Shown: in pieces, positions 34,458-43,027 of the stretch | How the letters are laid out: every line of letters starts with the position of its first letter | Position numbering within the stretch: the first letter of the stretch is position 1 | From: Streptomyces gobiensis | GTDB lineage: Bacteria > Actinomycetota > Actinomycetes > Streptomycetales > Streptomycetaceae | DNA length: 64,000 bases | Assembly (NCBI RefSeq): GCF_021216675.1 | Contig: NZ_CP086120.1 | Location: 4,090,501 to 4,154,500 of the forward strand | Reading direction: 5' to 3' | Notes under the pieces: model-generated | The model's database searches: none | What the model was told of the DNA's origin: nothing | Seen by the model: the letters and a program-made list of their open reading frames with translations, nothing else | Position numbers and translations under genes: made by a program

Positions 34458-34860
34458 CGTGCCCCCAACCCCGCCCCTCCCCGAAACCGGTGGCTGCCGC
34501 CCCGGGGCCCCCGAGTGTTGTGGGCACTCGGGCCGCCCGAGGGGCGATGGGGGTACCTCCCAGCCCGTTCAGGGCCTGGGGGAGGGTGGGCACAACACCG
34601 GCCACCGGCCCGCACCGGGCCCCCGGGGCGGAGCCCCGCCGCGCGGCGGAGCCGCATGTCGGTACAGCCGGGAAGGGGCGGGATTGGGGAACCCCCACCC
34701 CCGTGCCGGGGCGGAGCCCCGCCACGCGGCGGAGCCGTATATCGGTGCAGCTGGGAAGGGGCGGCATGGGGGAACCCCCACTCCCGCCGCCGGGGCGGAG
34801 CCGTATATGGGCGGGCATAGGGGAGGCCCACACCGCGCGGCGGAGCCGCGGGAGACGGGG
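34458..34860. repeat. Intergenic GC-rich palindromic repeat locus D
   Basis: About 400 bp between convergent genes. GTGTTGTGGGCAC near 34515 is inverted as GTGGGCACAACAC near 34587, enclosing a variant mini-hairpin. Then come a GGCCACCGGCCCGCACCGG module, and two CGGAGCCGCATGTCGGT / CGGAGCCGTATATCGGT modules near 34645 and 34730. A shorter third copy is near 34797. Each module copy is followed by a GGGAAGGGGCGG tail. No gene is supported. Confidence 0.8.
34549..34584 (+). repeat. Mini-hairpin variant with enlarged loop
   Basis: GGGGGTACCTCCCAGCCC at 34549-34566 and the closing CTGGGGGAG at 34576-34584 match the 30-bp family at both ends. The loop is replaced by a longer GCCCGTTCAGGGC segment. 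Confidence 0.7.
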
Positions 34861-34861
34861 C

Positions 34862-35434
34862 TCAGCGGTTCTCGCCGGGCACCCACAGGATGTCGCCGAG
34901 CTCCTTGTTCGCCGTGCGGGCCAGAATGAACAGCAGATCGGAGAGCCGATTGAGATAGGTCGCCGCCAGGGGATTCATCGTCTCGCCGTGCTCCTCCATG
35001 GCTCCCCACGTGGCGCGCTCAGCGCGCCGCACCACCGTGCAGGCCTGGTGCAGCAGCGCGGCGCCCGGCGTGCCCCCGGGCAGGATGAAGCTGCGCAGCT
35101 TCTCCAGGTGCTTGTTGAAGCGGTCACAGTCCGCTTCCAGCTTGTCGATGTAGCTCTGCTCAACCCGCAGCGGCGGATACTCCGGATTCTCCGCCACCGG
35201 GGTGGCGAGATCGGCACCGACATCGAAGAGGTCGTTCTGTACCCGGATCAGGACCGTCCTGACCTCCTCGGGGAGCTCGCCCAGCGCGAGGGCCACCCCG
35301 ATGGCGGCGTTGGCCTCATTGGCGTCGGCGTACGCGGCGATCCGGGAGTCCGTCTTGCCGGTGCGGCTCATATCGCCCAGCGCGGTGGTGCCCTTGTCGC
35401 CGGTACGGGTGTAGATGCGCGTCAGATTGACCAT
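34862..35434 (-). CDS. PduO-type cob(I)alamin adenosyltransferase
   Basis: It adenosylates cob(I)alamin with ATP to make coenzyme B12 for acyl-CoA mutases. The 190-residue protein has the ATP-binding N-terminus IYTRTGDKGTTAL. It also has DANEANAAIGVAL, FILPGGTPGAALLHQACTVVRRAER and LNRLSDLLFILARTAN with the conserved Arg and Asp. A TAGGCT -10-like element (plus-strand 35441-35446 complement) lies 6 bp before the ATG with no Shine-Dalgarno, suggesting a leaderless transcript. MeaB and IcmA, encoded elsewhere in the window, need its product. Confidence 0.95.
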   Translation of the reverse strand: MVNLTRIYTRTGDKGTTALGDMSRTGKTDSRIAAYADANEANAAIGVALALGELPEEVRTVLIRVQNDLFDVGADLATPVAENPEYPPLRVEQSYIDKLEADCDRFNKHLEKLRSFILPGGTPGAALLHQACTVVRRAERATWGAMEEHGETMNPLAATYLNRLSDLLFILARTANKELGDILWVPGENR

Positions 35435-35602
35435 GCTTCGAGCCTAATGCGCTCAACTGCGCAAGGCGGCCCACGGAATGGCGCCTTCCGGTGTGATGTC
35501 CATCAGGTGAGACGTGACGCGCATCTCTTCAGCGCCCACCGATCGCTCACGGGCGCTAAGGTCCGCCTGAGAGCGACCTACGCCCGCAGGGAGGAAGAGC
35601 AC

Positions 35603-36451
35603 GTGGCCAAGAAGCTTGCCGTCATCGGGGCCGGACTCATGGGATCCGGTATCGCACAGGTCTCCGCCCAGGCTGGCTGGGACGTGGTGCTCCGGGATGT
35701 CACCGATGAGGCGCTGGCCCGTGGCAAGGGCGGGATCGAGGCCTCATATGCGAAGTTTGTCGCCAAGGACAAGCTGACGGCCGCGGACGCTGAGGCCGCA
35801 CTCGCCCGTATTGTCACCACCACCGATCTGGAGGCCGCCGCCGACGCGGATGTCGTCGTTGAGGCGGTCTTCGAGAAGATCGAGGTCAAGCAGGAGATCT
35901 TCCGCACCCTCGACGGGATCGTGAAGGACGAGACCATCCTGGCCTCGAATACCTCCGCCATCCCGATCACCAAGATCGCGGCCGCCACCCAGCGCCCCGA
36001 GCAGGTCGTCGGCACCCACTTCTTCTCGCCGGTGCCGATGATGGCCCTCTGTGAGCTGGTGCGTGGCCTCAAGACCAGCGATGAAACCCTCGCTCGCGCA
36101 CGGGAGTTCGCGGAGAGCGTGGGCAAAACCTGTATCGTCGTCAACCGCGATGTCGCCGGTTTTGTGACGACCCGTCTCATCACGGCGCTCGTCGTCGAGG
36201 CGGCGAAGCTGTACGAGTCCGGAGTGGCCACCGCTGAGGACATCGACATCGCCTGCAAGCTGGGCTTTGGCCACGCCATGGGCCCACTGGCCACCGCCGA
36301 CCTCACCGGGATCGACATCCTGCTGAACGCCACAGACAACATCTACACCGAGTCCCAGGACGAGAAGTTCGCCGCCCCCGAGCTCATGCGCCGCATGGTG
36401 GACGCGGGCGACATTGGCCGCAAGAGCGGCGAGGGCTTCTACCAGCACTGA
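35603..36451 (+). CDS. 3-hydroxybutyryl-CoA dehydrogenase
   Basis: The GTG at 35603 follows GGGAGGAA and gives MAKKLAVIGAGLMGSGIAQV; the long upstream reading through the repeat region is spurious. The 282-residue protein is a 3-hydroxyacyl-CoA dehydrogenase with NAD-binding GAGLMGSGIA. It has EAVFEKIEVKQEIF, SNTSAIPIT and the catalytic-His motif GTHFFSPVPMM near 137. The C-terminal domain has NRDVAGFVTTRL. It probably acts in butyrate/ethylmalonyl-type or PHB metabolism. The thiolase encoded at 52641 could supply its pathway. Confidence 0.95.
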   Translation: MAKKLAVIGAGLMGSGIAQVSAQAGWDVVLRDVTDEALARGKGGIEASYAKFVAKDKLTAADAEAALARIVTTTDLEAAADADVVVEAVFEKIEVKQEIFRTLDGIVKDETILASNTSAIPITKIAAATQRPEQVVGTHFFSPVPMMALCELVRGLKTSDETLARAREFAESVGKTCIVVNRDVAGFVTTRLITALVVEAAKLYESGVATAEDIDIACKLGFGHAMGPLATADLTGIDILLNATDNIYTESQDEKFAAPELMRRMVDAGDIGRKSGEGFYQH

Positions 36452-36616
36452 CCCGCACCGACCCAGCACCAGTCCAGCGACGACATGGCTCACCCGTAGG
36501 GGTGAATTCCGTATCGGTTCGAGTACGGACGGCAACTTCACTGCCGGAGCGGCAGTCAGTTGTGGTGAGACATTCAGACACGAAGGTTCACGCGACGCAC
36601 TTTCCGGGGAGCGCAT

Positions 36617-36928
36617 ATGCACATCAGGGGCGACCACGCCGAGATGGTCGTCGGGGGCCGCCTCGACGTCCGCAGCGCTGCGGACGCCCGCACTGTCCTG
36701 CACACCGCCGTCGACTCCGGACAGGGGGACCTCGTGCTGGATCTCGCGGGGCTGGACTCCTGGGATGCGACGGGCCTCGGTGTGATCATGGGTGCCCACC
36801 GGCGGGCGGGCCGGTGTGGGCGCCGGCTCGTCCTGCGGGACGTACCGCCGCAGATGCAGCGCCTGCTGGTGGCTACCCGGTTGCATCGCATCCTGGCCAT
36901 CGAGGGCGGAATCCTCACAAAGCCATGA
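36617..36928 (+). CDS. STAS-domain protein (anti-sigma-factor-antagonist-like)
   Basis: The 103-residue single STAS domain has VGGRLDVRSAADARTVL, DLVLDLAGLDSWDATGLGVIMG and LLVATRLHRIL. In SpoIIAA-type proteins the residue phosphorylated by an anti-sigma kinase is Ser or Thr in D-S/T-x-G; here it is Thr in DATGLG. It sits directly before the large P-loop membrane protein with a 180-bp gap. No anti-sigma kinase is encoded nearby. Confidence 0.88.
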   Translation: MHIRGDHAEMVVGGRLDVRSAADARTVLHTAVDSGQGDLVLDLAGLDSWDATGLGVIMGAHRRAGRCGRRLVLRDVPPQMQRLLVATRLHRILAIEGGILTKP

Positions 36929-37108
36929 CGATTCCGGCGGCCTTCCCCGGCCCCGGCTTTGGTGACACTGGACGAAGGTCTAGGGTTCGGTTCACTGTCA
37001 CGAGGGGCGCATGGACTGCGCCGCCGACGGGCACCGGACCAGAAGCGAAGGCGAGCGTGCGGACAGCCCGGGAGAGCTGAGCACGCACCGCATCTGGGGG
37101 CTTTGAGC

Positions 37109-39601
37109 ATGGACCCGAACAGCCAGGGACCGGAGAACCAGGACAGCAACGACGGCCGGCATAGTCAGGACAGCGGAGCGCTGGCCAGGACTGTGCAACT
37201 TGTCGCCGGTGACTTCCTGCTGACCGTCAACCCTGTCGACGGCAGCGAGATCGAGCCATATCCGCCGGGCGACGTACCCGATGTGCCACGGCGGCATGGG
37301 CCCGAAGGCCCAGACGGGATTCAGCGCGCCACCGGGCCGCTCACCCTGGTGGAGGAAGCGGCGGTCGATATGCCGCTGCTGGAGCGGGAAGAGGAACGCG
37401 AGCGGCTCGCCCGGCTGCTGGCGCGCGGCCGTTCCGTCCGCGTCACCGGACCCTCGGGATCGGGACGCACCGCCCTGCTGGACGCGGTAGCCGCCGACTG
37501 TGCCGGGCTGGCGCCGGACGGCGTGGTGCGGCTCAGCGGCTACCACCGCACCCCCACCGACCTGCTCCATGAGCTGTTCGCCGCGGTGCACCAGGCCACA
37601 CTGCACCGTCCCGGCCGTGATCTGCTGCTGGACAGCCTGCGCGGAGTCGGCGCGGTCGTTGTGCTCGACGACATCGAGTTCGGCGGCGCGGCCCTCGATG
37701 AGCTGCTGCACGCCACCCCGGAGTGCGCCTTCCTGATCTCCGCCACCCCGGATGTCGCCGCCCCCTCGGCGGACTCGCACCTCGAAGAGGTCTTCCTCTC
37801 CGGCCTCAGCCGCACGGCCTGTCTTGAGCTGCTGGAGCACGGTGTGCGGCGGCCGCTGGGCAACGATGAGTCCGACTGGGCAGCCGATCTGTGGTTTGAG
37901 TCCGAAGGGCTCCCCCTGCGCTTCGTACAGGCCGGGGCGCTGCTGCGGCACCGGGACGCGCGGCGGGCCGAACCGGATGCGGCACCGCTGCCCGCACTGT
38001 CGGTCGCCGCTCTCAACGCTGAGGAGGTGGCCGCCGGGCTCTCCCCGCTGGCCCGTGGGGCGCTGCGGTTCGGTGTCGCGCTCGGTGGTGAACTGCCGCA
38101 CCAGTCGCATCTGCCCACGCTCCTGGAGGAGTCGGGCGCGGACAGCGCGATGGCCGAGCTGACCGGCGCCGGGCTTGCCACCGCCGCCGGAGCGCACTAC
38201 CGGCTGGCGGCCGGAGTGGCCAGGCAGCTGACCGCCGCGGGATACGGCGAGGACGCCACCGCTCTGGCACAGGCCGCCGCGCGGCACTACGCCTGGTGGG
38301 TCGGGCACCCCTCCATCACCCCGGAGCGGGTCGCCGTCGAGGCCGATACGGTTCTGGCCGCCGTCCAGGGCGCCCAGCGGGGCGGCCACCCGAGCGCCGC
38401 CGTACTGCTGGCGCATACGGCGGCTCCCGTCTTCGCGGCGGCACTGCGGTGGTCCGCCTGGGAGCGGGCGCTGCGCAGCGGCCAGGAGGCGGCGCGGCTC
38501 GCGGGTGAGGTGGCCGAAGAGGCATACTTCCACCATGAGTTGGGTGTGCTCGCGCTGTGCACGGGGAATCTGGAGCGGGCGCGGGCCGAGCTGGAAGCCT
38601 CCATAGGGCTGCGGGGTGTGCTGGCCGACCGCCGGGGCGCGGTGGCTGGGCGCCGGGCGCTGGCCCTCGTCGCGGACCTCTCCGGCCCGCAGGCCGGGGT
38701 AGGGCGCACCGCGGCGGAACCCCCCTCGCCCGAGTTGCCGGACTCCCGGAGCGAGGAGCCGGCGTCACCGCCCGGTGGGCTGACCCCGCCGTTGGGTGAC
38801 GCGTACGAGGCGGACACCCTGATCTCCGGGGAGAGCGCGGGAATCGGCGACTACGGCACCGGCGGCGAACGCCGCGCCACCCGGCGGCTGATGATCACCG
38901 GGGCCCGGCGCAATGTGGTGGCCGCCAGCGCGGGTGCCCTCCTGGCAGCCGTGCTGGGCACGGTGGTCACGCTCGGCAACGCCTCCAACGGTGATGACGA
39001 TCAACCGGACCGGGTGAAGCCGGACCGTTCTGCCTCGGAGCAGGACGGTGACGACGGCCTGACCGCGGACCGGCCGTCGCAGGACGCGACGAGAAGTCCG
39101 AAGCAGCCGAAGCCGAGCAGCGGCGCACCGGACGCCTCCCACCGGGCGGGCACCTCGGCCTCGGGCAGCGCGGGCAGCGGGACGCCGGGCGACAGCCACT
39201 CATCGCCCAGCCGGACGTCCGGCGGCGGCTCTTCCGGTGGTGGCTCCGCCACCGGCGGGACGTCTGATGGCGGTACGACGTCTGGTGGCAGCACATCGGG
39301 TGGTGGCACGTCCGGTGGCGGTTCGACCGGTGGTGGGACGTCCGGCGGCGGTTCTTCCGATGGCGGGCCCAGCGATTCACCGAGCGAGCCCGAGGAGTCG
39401 AGTGAGCCGAGCCCTCCTGAGGGTTCGGACGATCCGAGCGGCTCGGATGAACCTACCGAAGAACCGGGGGGTACGGATGGTCCATCGGCGGGTACTTCGG
39501 ACACCGCGAGTGGGCCTGCGCCGACCGATTCGGCGGCGCCGGGCGGTGATTCTGCGGACGGCTCCTCAGAGCCGGCCAGTGGCTCGCCGACCGTCGCCTA
39601 G
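37109..39601 (+). CDS. P-loop NTPase with single transmembrane helix and Ser/Gly-rich tail
   Basis: ATG 37109 after a TGGGGG-like site gives MDPNSQGPENQD; the frame from 36959 adds Arg-rich filler. The 830-residue protein has a disordered N-terminus (1-85) and an ORC/STAND-like ATPase with Walker A GPSGSGRT near 114 and Walker B AVVVLDDIEFGG near 175. Helical repeats rich in Ala follow to about 540 (ELGVLALCTGNLERARAEL resembles a TPR). One membrane helix is near 603-625 (VVAASAGALLAAVLGTVVTLG). The last 200 residues are low complexity, rich in Gly-Gly-Ser-Thr then Pro-Glu-Ser-Asp, and presumably extracellular. The function is unknown; it could sense or signal across the membrane together with the adjacent STAS protein. 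Confidence 0.8.
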   Translation: MDPNSQGPENQDSNDGRHSQDSGALARTVQLVAGDFLLTVNPVDGSEIEPYPPGDVPDVPRRHGPEGPDGIQRATGPLTLVEEAAVDMPLLEREEERERLARLLARGRSVRVTGPSGSGRTALLDAVAADCAGLAPDGVVRLSGYHRTPTDLLHELFAAVHQATLHRPGRDLLLDSLRGVGAVVVLDDIEFGGAALDELLHATPECAFLISATPDVAAPSADSHLEEVFLSGLSRTACLELLEHGVRRPLGNDESDWAADLWFESEGLPLRFVQAGALLRHRDARRAEPDAAPLPALSVAALNAEEVAAGLSPLARGALRFGVALGGELPHQSHLPTLLEESGADSAMAELTGAGLATAAGAHYRLAAGVARQLTAAGYGEDATALAQAAARHYAWWVGHPSITPERVAVEADTVLAAVQGAQRGGHPSAAVLLAHTAAPVFAAALRWSAWERALRSGQEAARLAGEVAEEAYFHHELGVLALCTGNLERARAELEASIGLRGVLADRRGAVAGRRALALVADLSGPQAGVGRTAAEPPSPELPDSRSEEPASPPGGLTPPLGDAYEADTLISGESAGIGDYGTGGERRATRRLMITGARRNVVAASAGALLAAVLGTVVTLGNASNGDDDQPDRVKPDRSASEQDGDDGLTADRPSQDATRSPKQPKPSSGAPDASHRAGTSASGSAGSGTPGDSHSSPSRTSGGGSSGGGSATGGTSDGGTTSGGSTSGGGTSGGGSTGGGTSGGGSSDGGPSDSPSEPEESSEPSPPEGSDDPSGSDEPTEEPGGTDGPSAGTSDTASGPAPTDSAAPGGDSADGSSEPASGSPTVA

Positions 39602-39604
39602 CGC

Positions 39605-40035
39605 GGCTGCCGCGCGGCGGGGCTCCGCCCCGGCTGCGGGGGTGCCGGGGTGGGATTTCCCCAATTCCCGCCCCTTCCCGGCTGTGCCGATATGCGGCTC
39701 CGCCGCGTGGCGGGCTCCGCCCCGGCTGCGGGGTGCTGTGGGTGGGGTTCCCCGTGTCCCGCCCCTTCCCGGAAACCGGGGCTTGCGCCCCGGGCCCCGG
39801 GGTGGCCGGTGCGGGCCGGTGGCCGGTGTTGTGCCCACCAGGCGTCGCGAGCCCCGCTGCGGGGTGGGCCGGAGCATCGTGGCTGGTGTGGGTGGGTGGT
39901 TGCGTAGCAGGGCGGGCCCACGCCCCTCGCGGGGCTGGGGGCACCTCCTGGGGGCACCTCCCTGGGGGCACCTCCCAGCGGTAGCTGGGGGAGGAGTCTG
40001 GGGGAGTTAGCTGGGGGGAGAGTGCCCACAACACG
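39605..40035. repeat. Intergenic GC-rich palindromic repeat locus E
   Basis: About 430 bp between the P-loop gene and nucS (convergent). Two CGGCTGTGCCGATATGCGGC-like / GGCGGGG modules are followed by CCGGGGCTTGCGCCCCGG and a GTGTTGTGCCCAC box near 39826. An interior with a 40-bp block at 39879-39918, identical to 55191-55230 of locus F, comes next. Three TGGGGGCACCTCC units, a full mini-hairpin, and a closing GTGCCCACAACAC box near 40022 complete it. Confidence 0.85.
39936..39993 (+). repeat. Mini-hairpin copy 2 with two extra partial copies
   Basis: TGGGGGCACCTCC occurs at 39936-39948, 39949-39961 and 39963-39975. The third is the start of a complete 30-bp mini-hairpin (39964-39993) identical to 29221-29250. 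A further partial GGGGAGTTAGCTGGGGGG follows near 40000. Confidence 0.85.
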
Positions 40036-40039
40036 TGGG

Positions 40040-40702
40040 TTAGAAGAGGCGGAGTTTGTCGTCTTCGATGCCGCGTAGTGCGTCATAGTCGAGGGCGACG
40101 CAGTCGATGCCTCGGTCCGTGGCAAGGACACGGGCCTGCGGCTTGATCTCCTGAGCCGCGAACACGCCCTTGACGGGAGCCAGATGGGGATCGCGGTTCA
40201 GCAGCTCCAGATAGCGGGTGAGCTGTTCGACACCGTCGATCTCGCCGCGTCGCTTGATCTCGATCGCGATGGTCGTGCCCTCGGCGTCGCGGCCGAGGAT
40301 GTCCACCGGGCCGATGGCAGTGGGGTATTCACGCCGAATCAGCGACCAGCCCTCACCAAGGGTCTCCATCCGGTCCGCGAGGAGCTCCTGAAGGTGCGCC
40401 TCCACCCCGTCTTTGATCAGTCCGGGGTCGACGCCGAGCTCGTGCGAGGAGTCGTGCAGGACCTCTTCCATGGTGATGATGAGCTTCTCGCCCGCCTTGT
40501 TCACCACGGTCCAGATGCTGTCTTCCCCCTCCTTGAGGGTGCACGGTGGGGACATCCAGTTGAGGGGTTTGTAGGCCCGGTCGTCAGCATGGACGGAAAC
40601 GGAACCATCGGCCTTCACCAGGATGAGCCGAGGGGCCGAGGGGAGGTGGGCGGTGAGCCTGCCGGCGTAGTCCACGGAGCAGCGGGCGATGACGAGACGC
40701 AT
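40040..40702 (-). CDS. nucS: Mismatch-specific endonuclease NucS/EndoMS
   Basis: NucS makes double-strand breaks at mismatches and provides mismatch repair in actinobacteria lacking MutS/MutL, working with the sliding clamp. The 220-residue protein has an N-terminal beta domain. The C-terminal RecB-like nuclease has Asp134 in GPVDILGRD, Glu148 and Lys150 in IAIEIKRRG, and Gln160. The C-terminus DDKLRLF could be the clamp-binding tail. A TAGCGT -10-like element 8 bp before the ATG and no Shine-Dalgarno suggest a leaderless mRNA. Confidence 0.96.
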   Translation of the reverse strand: MRLVIARCSVDYAGRLTAHLPSAPRLILVKADGSVSVHADDRAYKPLNWMSPPCTLKEGEDSIWTVVNKAGEKLIITMEEVLHDSSHELGVDPGLIKDGVEAHLQELLADRMETLGEGWSLIRREYPTAIGPVDILGRDAEGTTIAIEIKRRGEIDGVEQLTRYLELLNRDPHLAPVKGVFAAQEIKPQARVLATDRGIDCVALDYDALRGIEDDKLRLF

Positions 40703-40923
40703 GGTCCGTCACGCTACTCGACATCCAGCTGTCGGCGCGATTCGCCCCTGCTTCTCCCCGTTCATTCGTGGCCGGTTGTGTGCGTGTTCGTATGGTGGGT
40801 GGCCGTCAAGGGCTCTACCGTTAGTAGCGGGGGCGTCGCCGACCGAGAGCGTGTGACGATACGGCGGGGCCTCCTGTCCCGTCCGTGAGACCCCGCTGAC
40901 AGGGGTCGCGAGAGGAGAACCCC

Positions 40924-41316
40924 ATGTCGCTCGACGTCTCACCGGCCCTCCTGGAACAGGCCGAGCGAGGCGAGGTGGACGAAGCGGAATTCGTCGACTG
41001 CGTCAAGAACTCCCTCCCCTACGCATGGGAGATGATCAGCTCTCTGGTGGCCCGGCTCAAGGTCGACGGTGGGGAATTCGCCGACAACCAGACACCGCCG
41101 CCGGACGAGCAGGCACGTGGCCAGTTGCTCCGTGCGATGGCGAGCGACGCCATCCGAGGAGCCCTGGAGCGGCACTTCGGGGTGCGGCTCGCCTTTCAGA
41201 ACTGCCACCGGGTCGCGGTCTTTCCGCTGGATGCCTCTGTGGATGACCGGCTGAAACGCTTCACTTCCATCCGTGGTCAGCTGCTCAACCAGTCACCGCT
41301 CCTTCGCGACTGCTGA
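40924..41316 (+). CDS. SCO5389-family conserved protein
   Basis: The 130-residue soluble protein (MSLDVSPALLEQAERGEVDE..., VKNSLPYAWEMISSLV, GVRLAFQNCHRVAVFPLDAS) matches a small Streptomyces-wide family named after SCO5389. No function is established. The ATG has GAGGAGAA upstream. It diverges from nucS across 221 bp that contain a GACCCC/GGGGTC hairpin near 40890 and no other gene. Confidence 0.82.
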   Translation: MSLDVSPALLEQAERGEVDEAEFVDCVKNSLPYAWEMISSLVARLKVDGGEFADNQTPPPDEQARGQLLRAMASDAIRGALERHFGVRLAFQNCHRVAVFPLDASVDDRLKRFTSIRGQLLNQSPLLRDC

Positions 41317-41396
41317 GCGGCAAGGCCCTTGCGCCTGAACCGGCGTTGCTCTCGCAGAGGTGGTTGCTCGCTGCTGGGGTTGCGCAATTGATGGGC

Positions 41397-42461
41397 TTAG
41401 CGAAGATCACCAAGTGCTGCCGTTCCCGGCTGGGTGCCGAGGAGCGGCAGCACTTCGCTGCCCAGCCGTTTGATGTTCAGCTCGGTGGCGGCCAGATCCC
41501 CGGAGCCCTCGACCAGCAGGGCGAATCGCTGGATGCCGGTCCGCTCGGCGGTGGCGGCGAGTCGCTCGGCGCACAGTTCAGGGGTTCCCACCGGGTGCAG
41601 ACCGCACAGCAGCTCCGTGTACGCGGCCGGGTCGCGCATCGCGCGCTTTCGCCCGTCCACGGTCACATGGGCCGCCAGCCCCTGCCGTAGCCAGCCCGGC
41701 ATCGCCTTGGTGAGGGTTTCGGCCGCCTCCGCCTGGTTGTCGGCGATCTGCACAACCCCGGCCGAGACATGCCCGGCGGCCTCGATGGTGTCGGTGTCGT
41801 GCCCCGCCGCCCGTGCCGCACGCCGCCACTGGGCGATCATCCCGGCCTTCTCCTCGTCGCCGCAGTGCATGCCCAGCAGCATGGGCAGCCCGCGCTCTGC
41901 GGCCAGCTGGACCGACCCGGAGCTGGTACAGGCGACCAGTACCGGGGGAGCGGTGGTCCCCTCCAGGGCCTCGGCAGGGCGCGGTACGACGGTGACCTCC
42001 CGGAAGCGGTAGCGCTCGCCGTCCGCGCCGACCCGGGTCTCGCGCAGCCAGCGCAGCAGGAGATCCAGCGACTCCGGGAAGCCCCGCTCATATGCCTCGA
42101 CGCCACTGCCGAAGACTTCCAGATCCACCCAGGGGCCGCCCCGGCCGACGCCGAGCGTGAAGCGGCCGCCCGTGGTGAGATGCAGCAATGCGGTCTGCTC
42201 GCCGAGCGTGACCGGGTGTGCGGTCGGCAGTACGCTCACGGCGGTGCCCACACCGATACGCTGGGTACGTCCCAGCAGGAGCGCCGCCAGTGTCACCGCC
42301 GAGGGACAGGTGCCGTACGGTACAAAGTGGTGCTCTGCTAGCCATATCGCATCAAGTCCGGCCTCTTCGGCCAGTTCTGCTGAGCGCACCGCGCGGTGCA
42401 GTGCCTCCCCCTGACCCTGCCCCGGAAACTGGGCGCCCAGCACAAATGCCCCTACACGCAT
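41397..42461 (-). CDS. LLM-class flavin-dependent oxidoreductase
   Basis: This is a luciferase-like TIM-barrel monooxygenase of about 354 residues. Visible segments are GLDAIWLAEHHFVPYGTCPS near 40-58, IGVGTAVSVLPTAHPVTLGEQ, GRFTLGVGRGGPWVDLEVFG and PPVLVACTSSGSVQLAAERG. Members use FMNH2 or F420; the cofactor and substrate cannot be read here. ATG 42461 is preferred over ATG 42467, because GAGGAGG is then 9 rather than 3 bases upstream. Confidence 0.9.
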   Translation of the reverse strand: MRVGAFVLGAQFPGQGQGEALHRAVRSAELAEEAGLDAIWLAEHHFVPYGTCPSAVTLAALLLGRTQRIGVGTAVSVLPTAHPVTLGEQTALLHLTTGGRFTLGVGRGGPWVDLEVFGSGVEAYERGFPESLDLLLRWLRETRVGADGERYRFREVTVVPRPAEALEGTTAPPVLVACTSSGSVQLAAERGLPMLLGMHCGDEEKAGMIAQWRRAARAAGHDTDTIEAAGHVSAGVVQIADNQAEAAETLTKAMPGWLRQGLAAHVTVDGRKRAMRDPAAYTELLCGLHPVGTPELCAERLAATAERTGIQRFALLVEGSGDLAATELNIKRLGSEVLPLLGTQPGTAALGDLR

Positions 42462-42674
42462 GGCCATTACCTCCTCATCGGCCGACGCGAACTCCCCCAG
42501 GCATTAACGCCTGACACGTGCCAAGGGCACGGCCCGGCGTGAAGTTCTTCTGATGATCAGCGAAAAGAGTGATGGAGCGACCAGGCGTCCGTTCCCCGGC
42601 GACCTGGTGCGTAGGCTTTGACGCAGAGCCCCGTCATCGGGCCGTACGGCCCCTGGACATCCCGAGGTGCCCCT

Positions 42675-42995
42675 GTGTCCCCGCGACGAAACCGCCCACG
42701 CGGCGGTGCGAAGCCAGACCGCCGCGATGACGGTGGGGAGCGCTATGGCCTGGAACGCACCGAGGACTGGCGGGGCGAGGAGTGGGTGGTGCGGCTCATC
42801 AGCGGCGGTGGTGCGGCCAAGCGCTACCGCTGCCCCGGGTGCGATCAGGAAATCCCGCCGGGTGTGCCCCATGTGGTGGCCTGGCAGCAGTACGGGAGCG
42901 TGGACGACCGGCGGCACTGGCACAAGGCGTGCTGGAACGCGCGGGACCGCCGGAGCGCCCGGCTCCAGCGGTCCCGTAACGGCCCCCGTTACTAA
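42675..42995 (+). CDS. Small zinc-finger-like conserved protein
   Basis: The GTG at 42675 with GAGG upstream gives 106 residues; ORFs extended to 42618 look spurious. The N-terminus is Arg-rich and disordered. The second half has RYRCPGCDQEIPPGVPH, then HWHKACWNARDRR: a Cys-x2-Cys and a His/His/Cys set that could bind one zinc. The protein may bind nucleic acid. No function is known. It faces the ABC permease gene 32 bp away. Confidence 0.75.
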   Translation: MSPRRNRPRGGAKPDRRDDGGERYGLERTEDWRGEEWVVRLISGGGAAKRYRCPGCDQEIPPGVPHVVAWQQYGSVDDRRHWHKACWNARDRRSARLQRSRNGPRY

Positions 42996-43027
42996 CGTTG
43001 CTCAGGTGACTGACGCTGCCTGGGCCC

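Noticed and set aside
34490..35602. N-terminal extension of the 3-hydroxybutyryl-CoA dehydrogenase by about 370 codons
   Set aside because: It reads through repeat locus D and antisense to the adenosyltransferase. GTG 35603 with GGAGGAA gives the standard N-terminus.
35435..35602. Cobalamin riboswitch upstream of the adenosyltransferase or icmA
   Set aside because: The gaps are short, the transcripts appear leaderless, and no B12-box-like sequence is visible.
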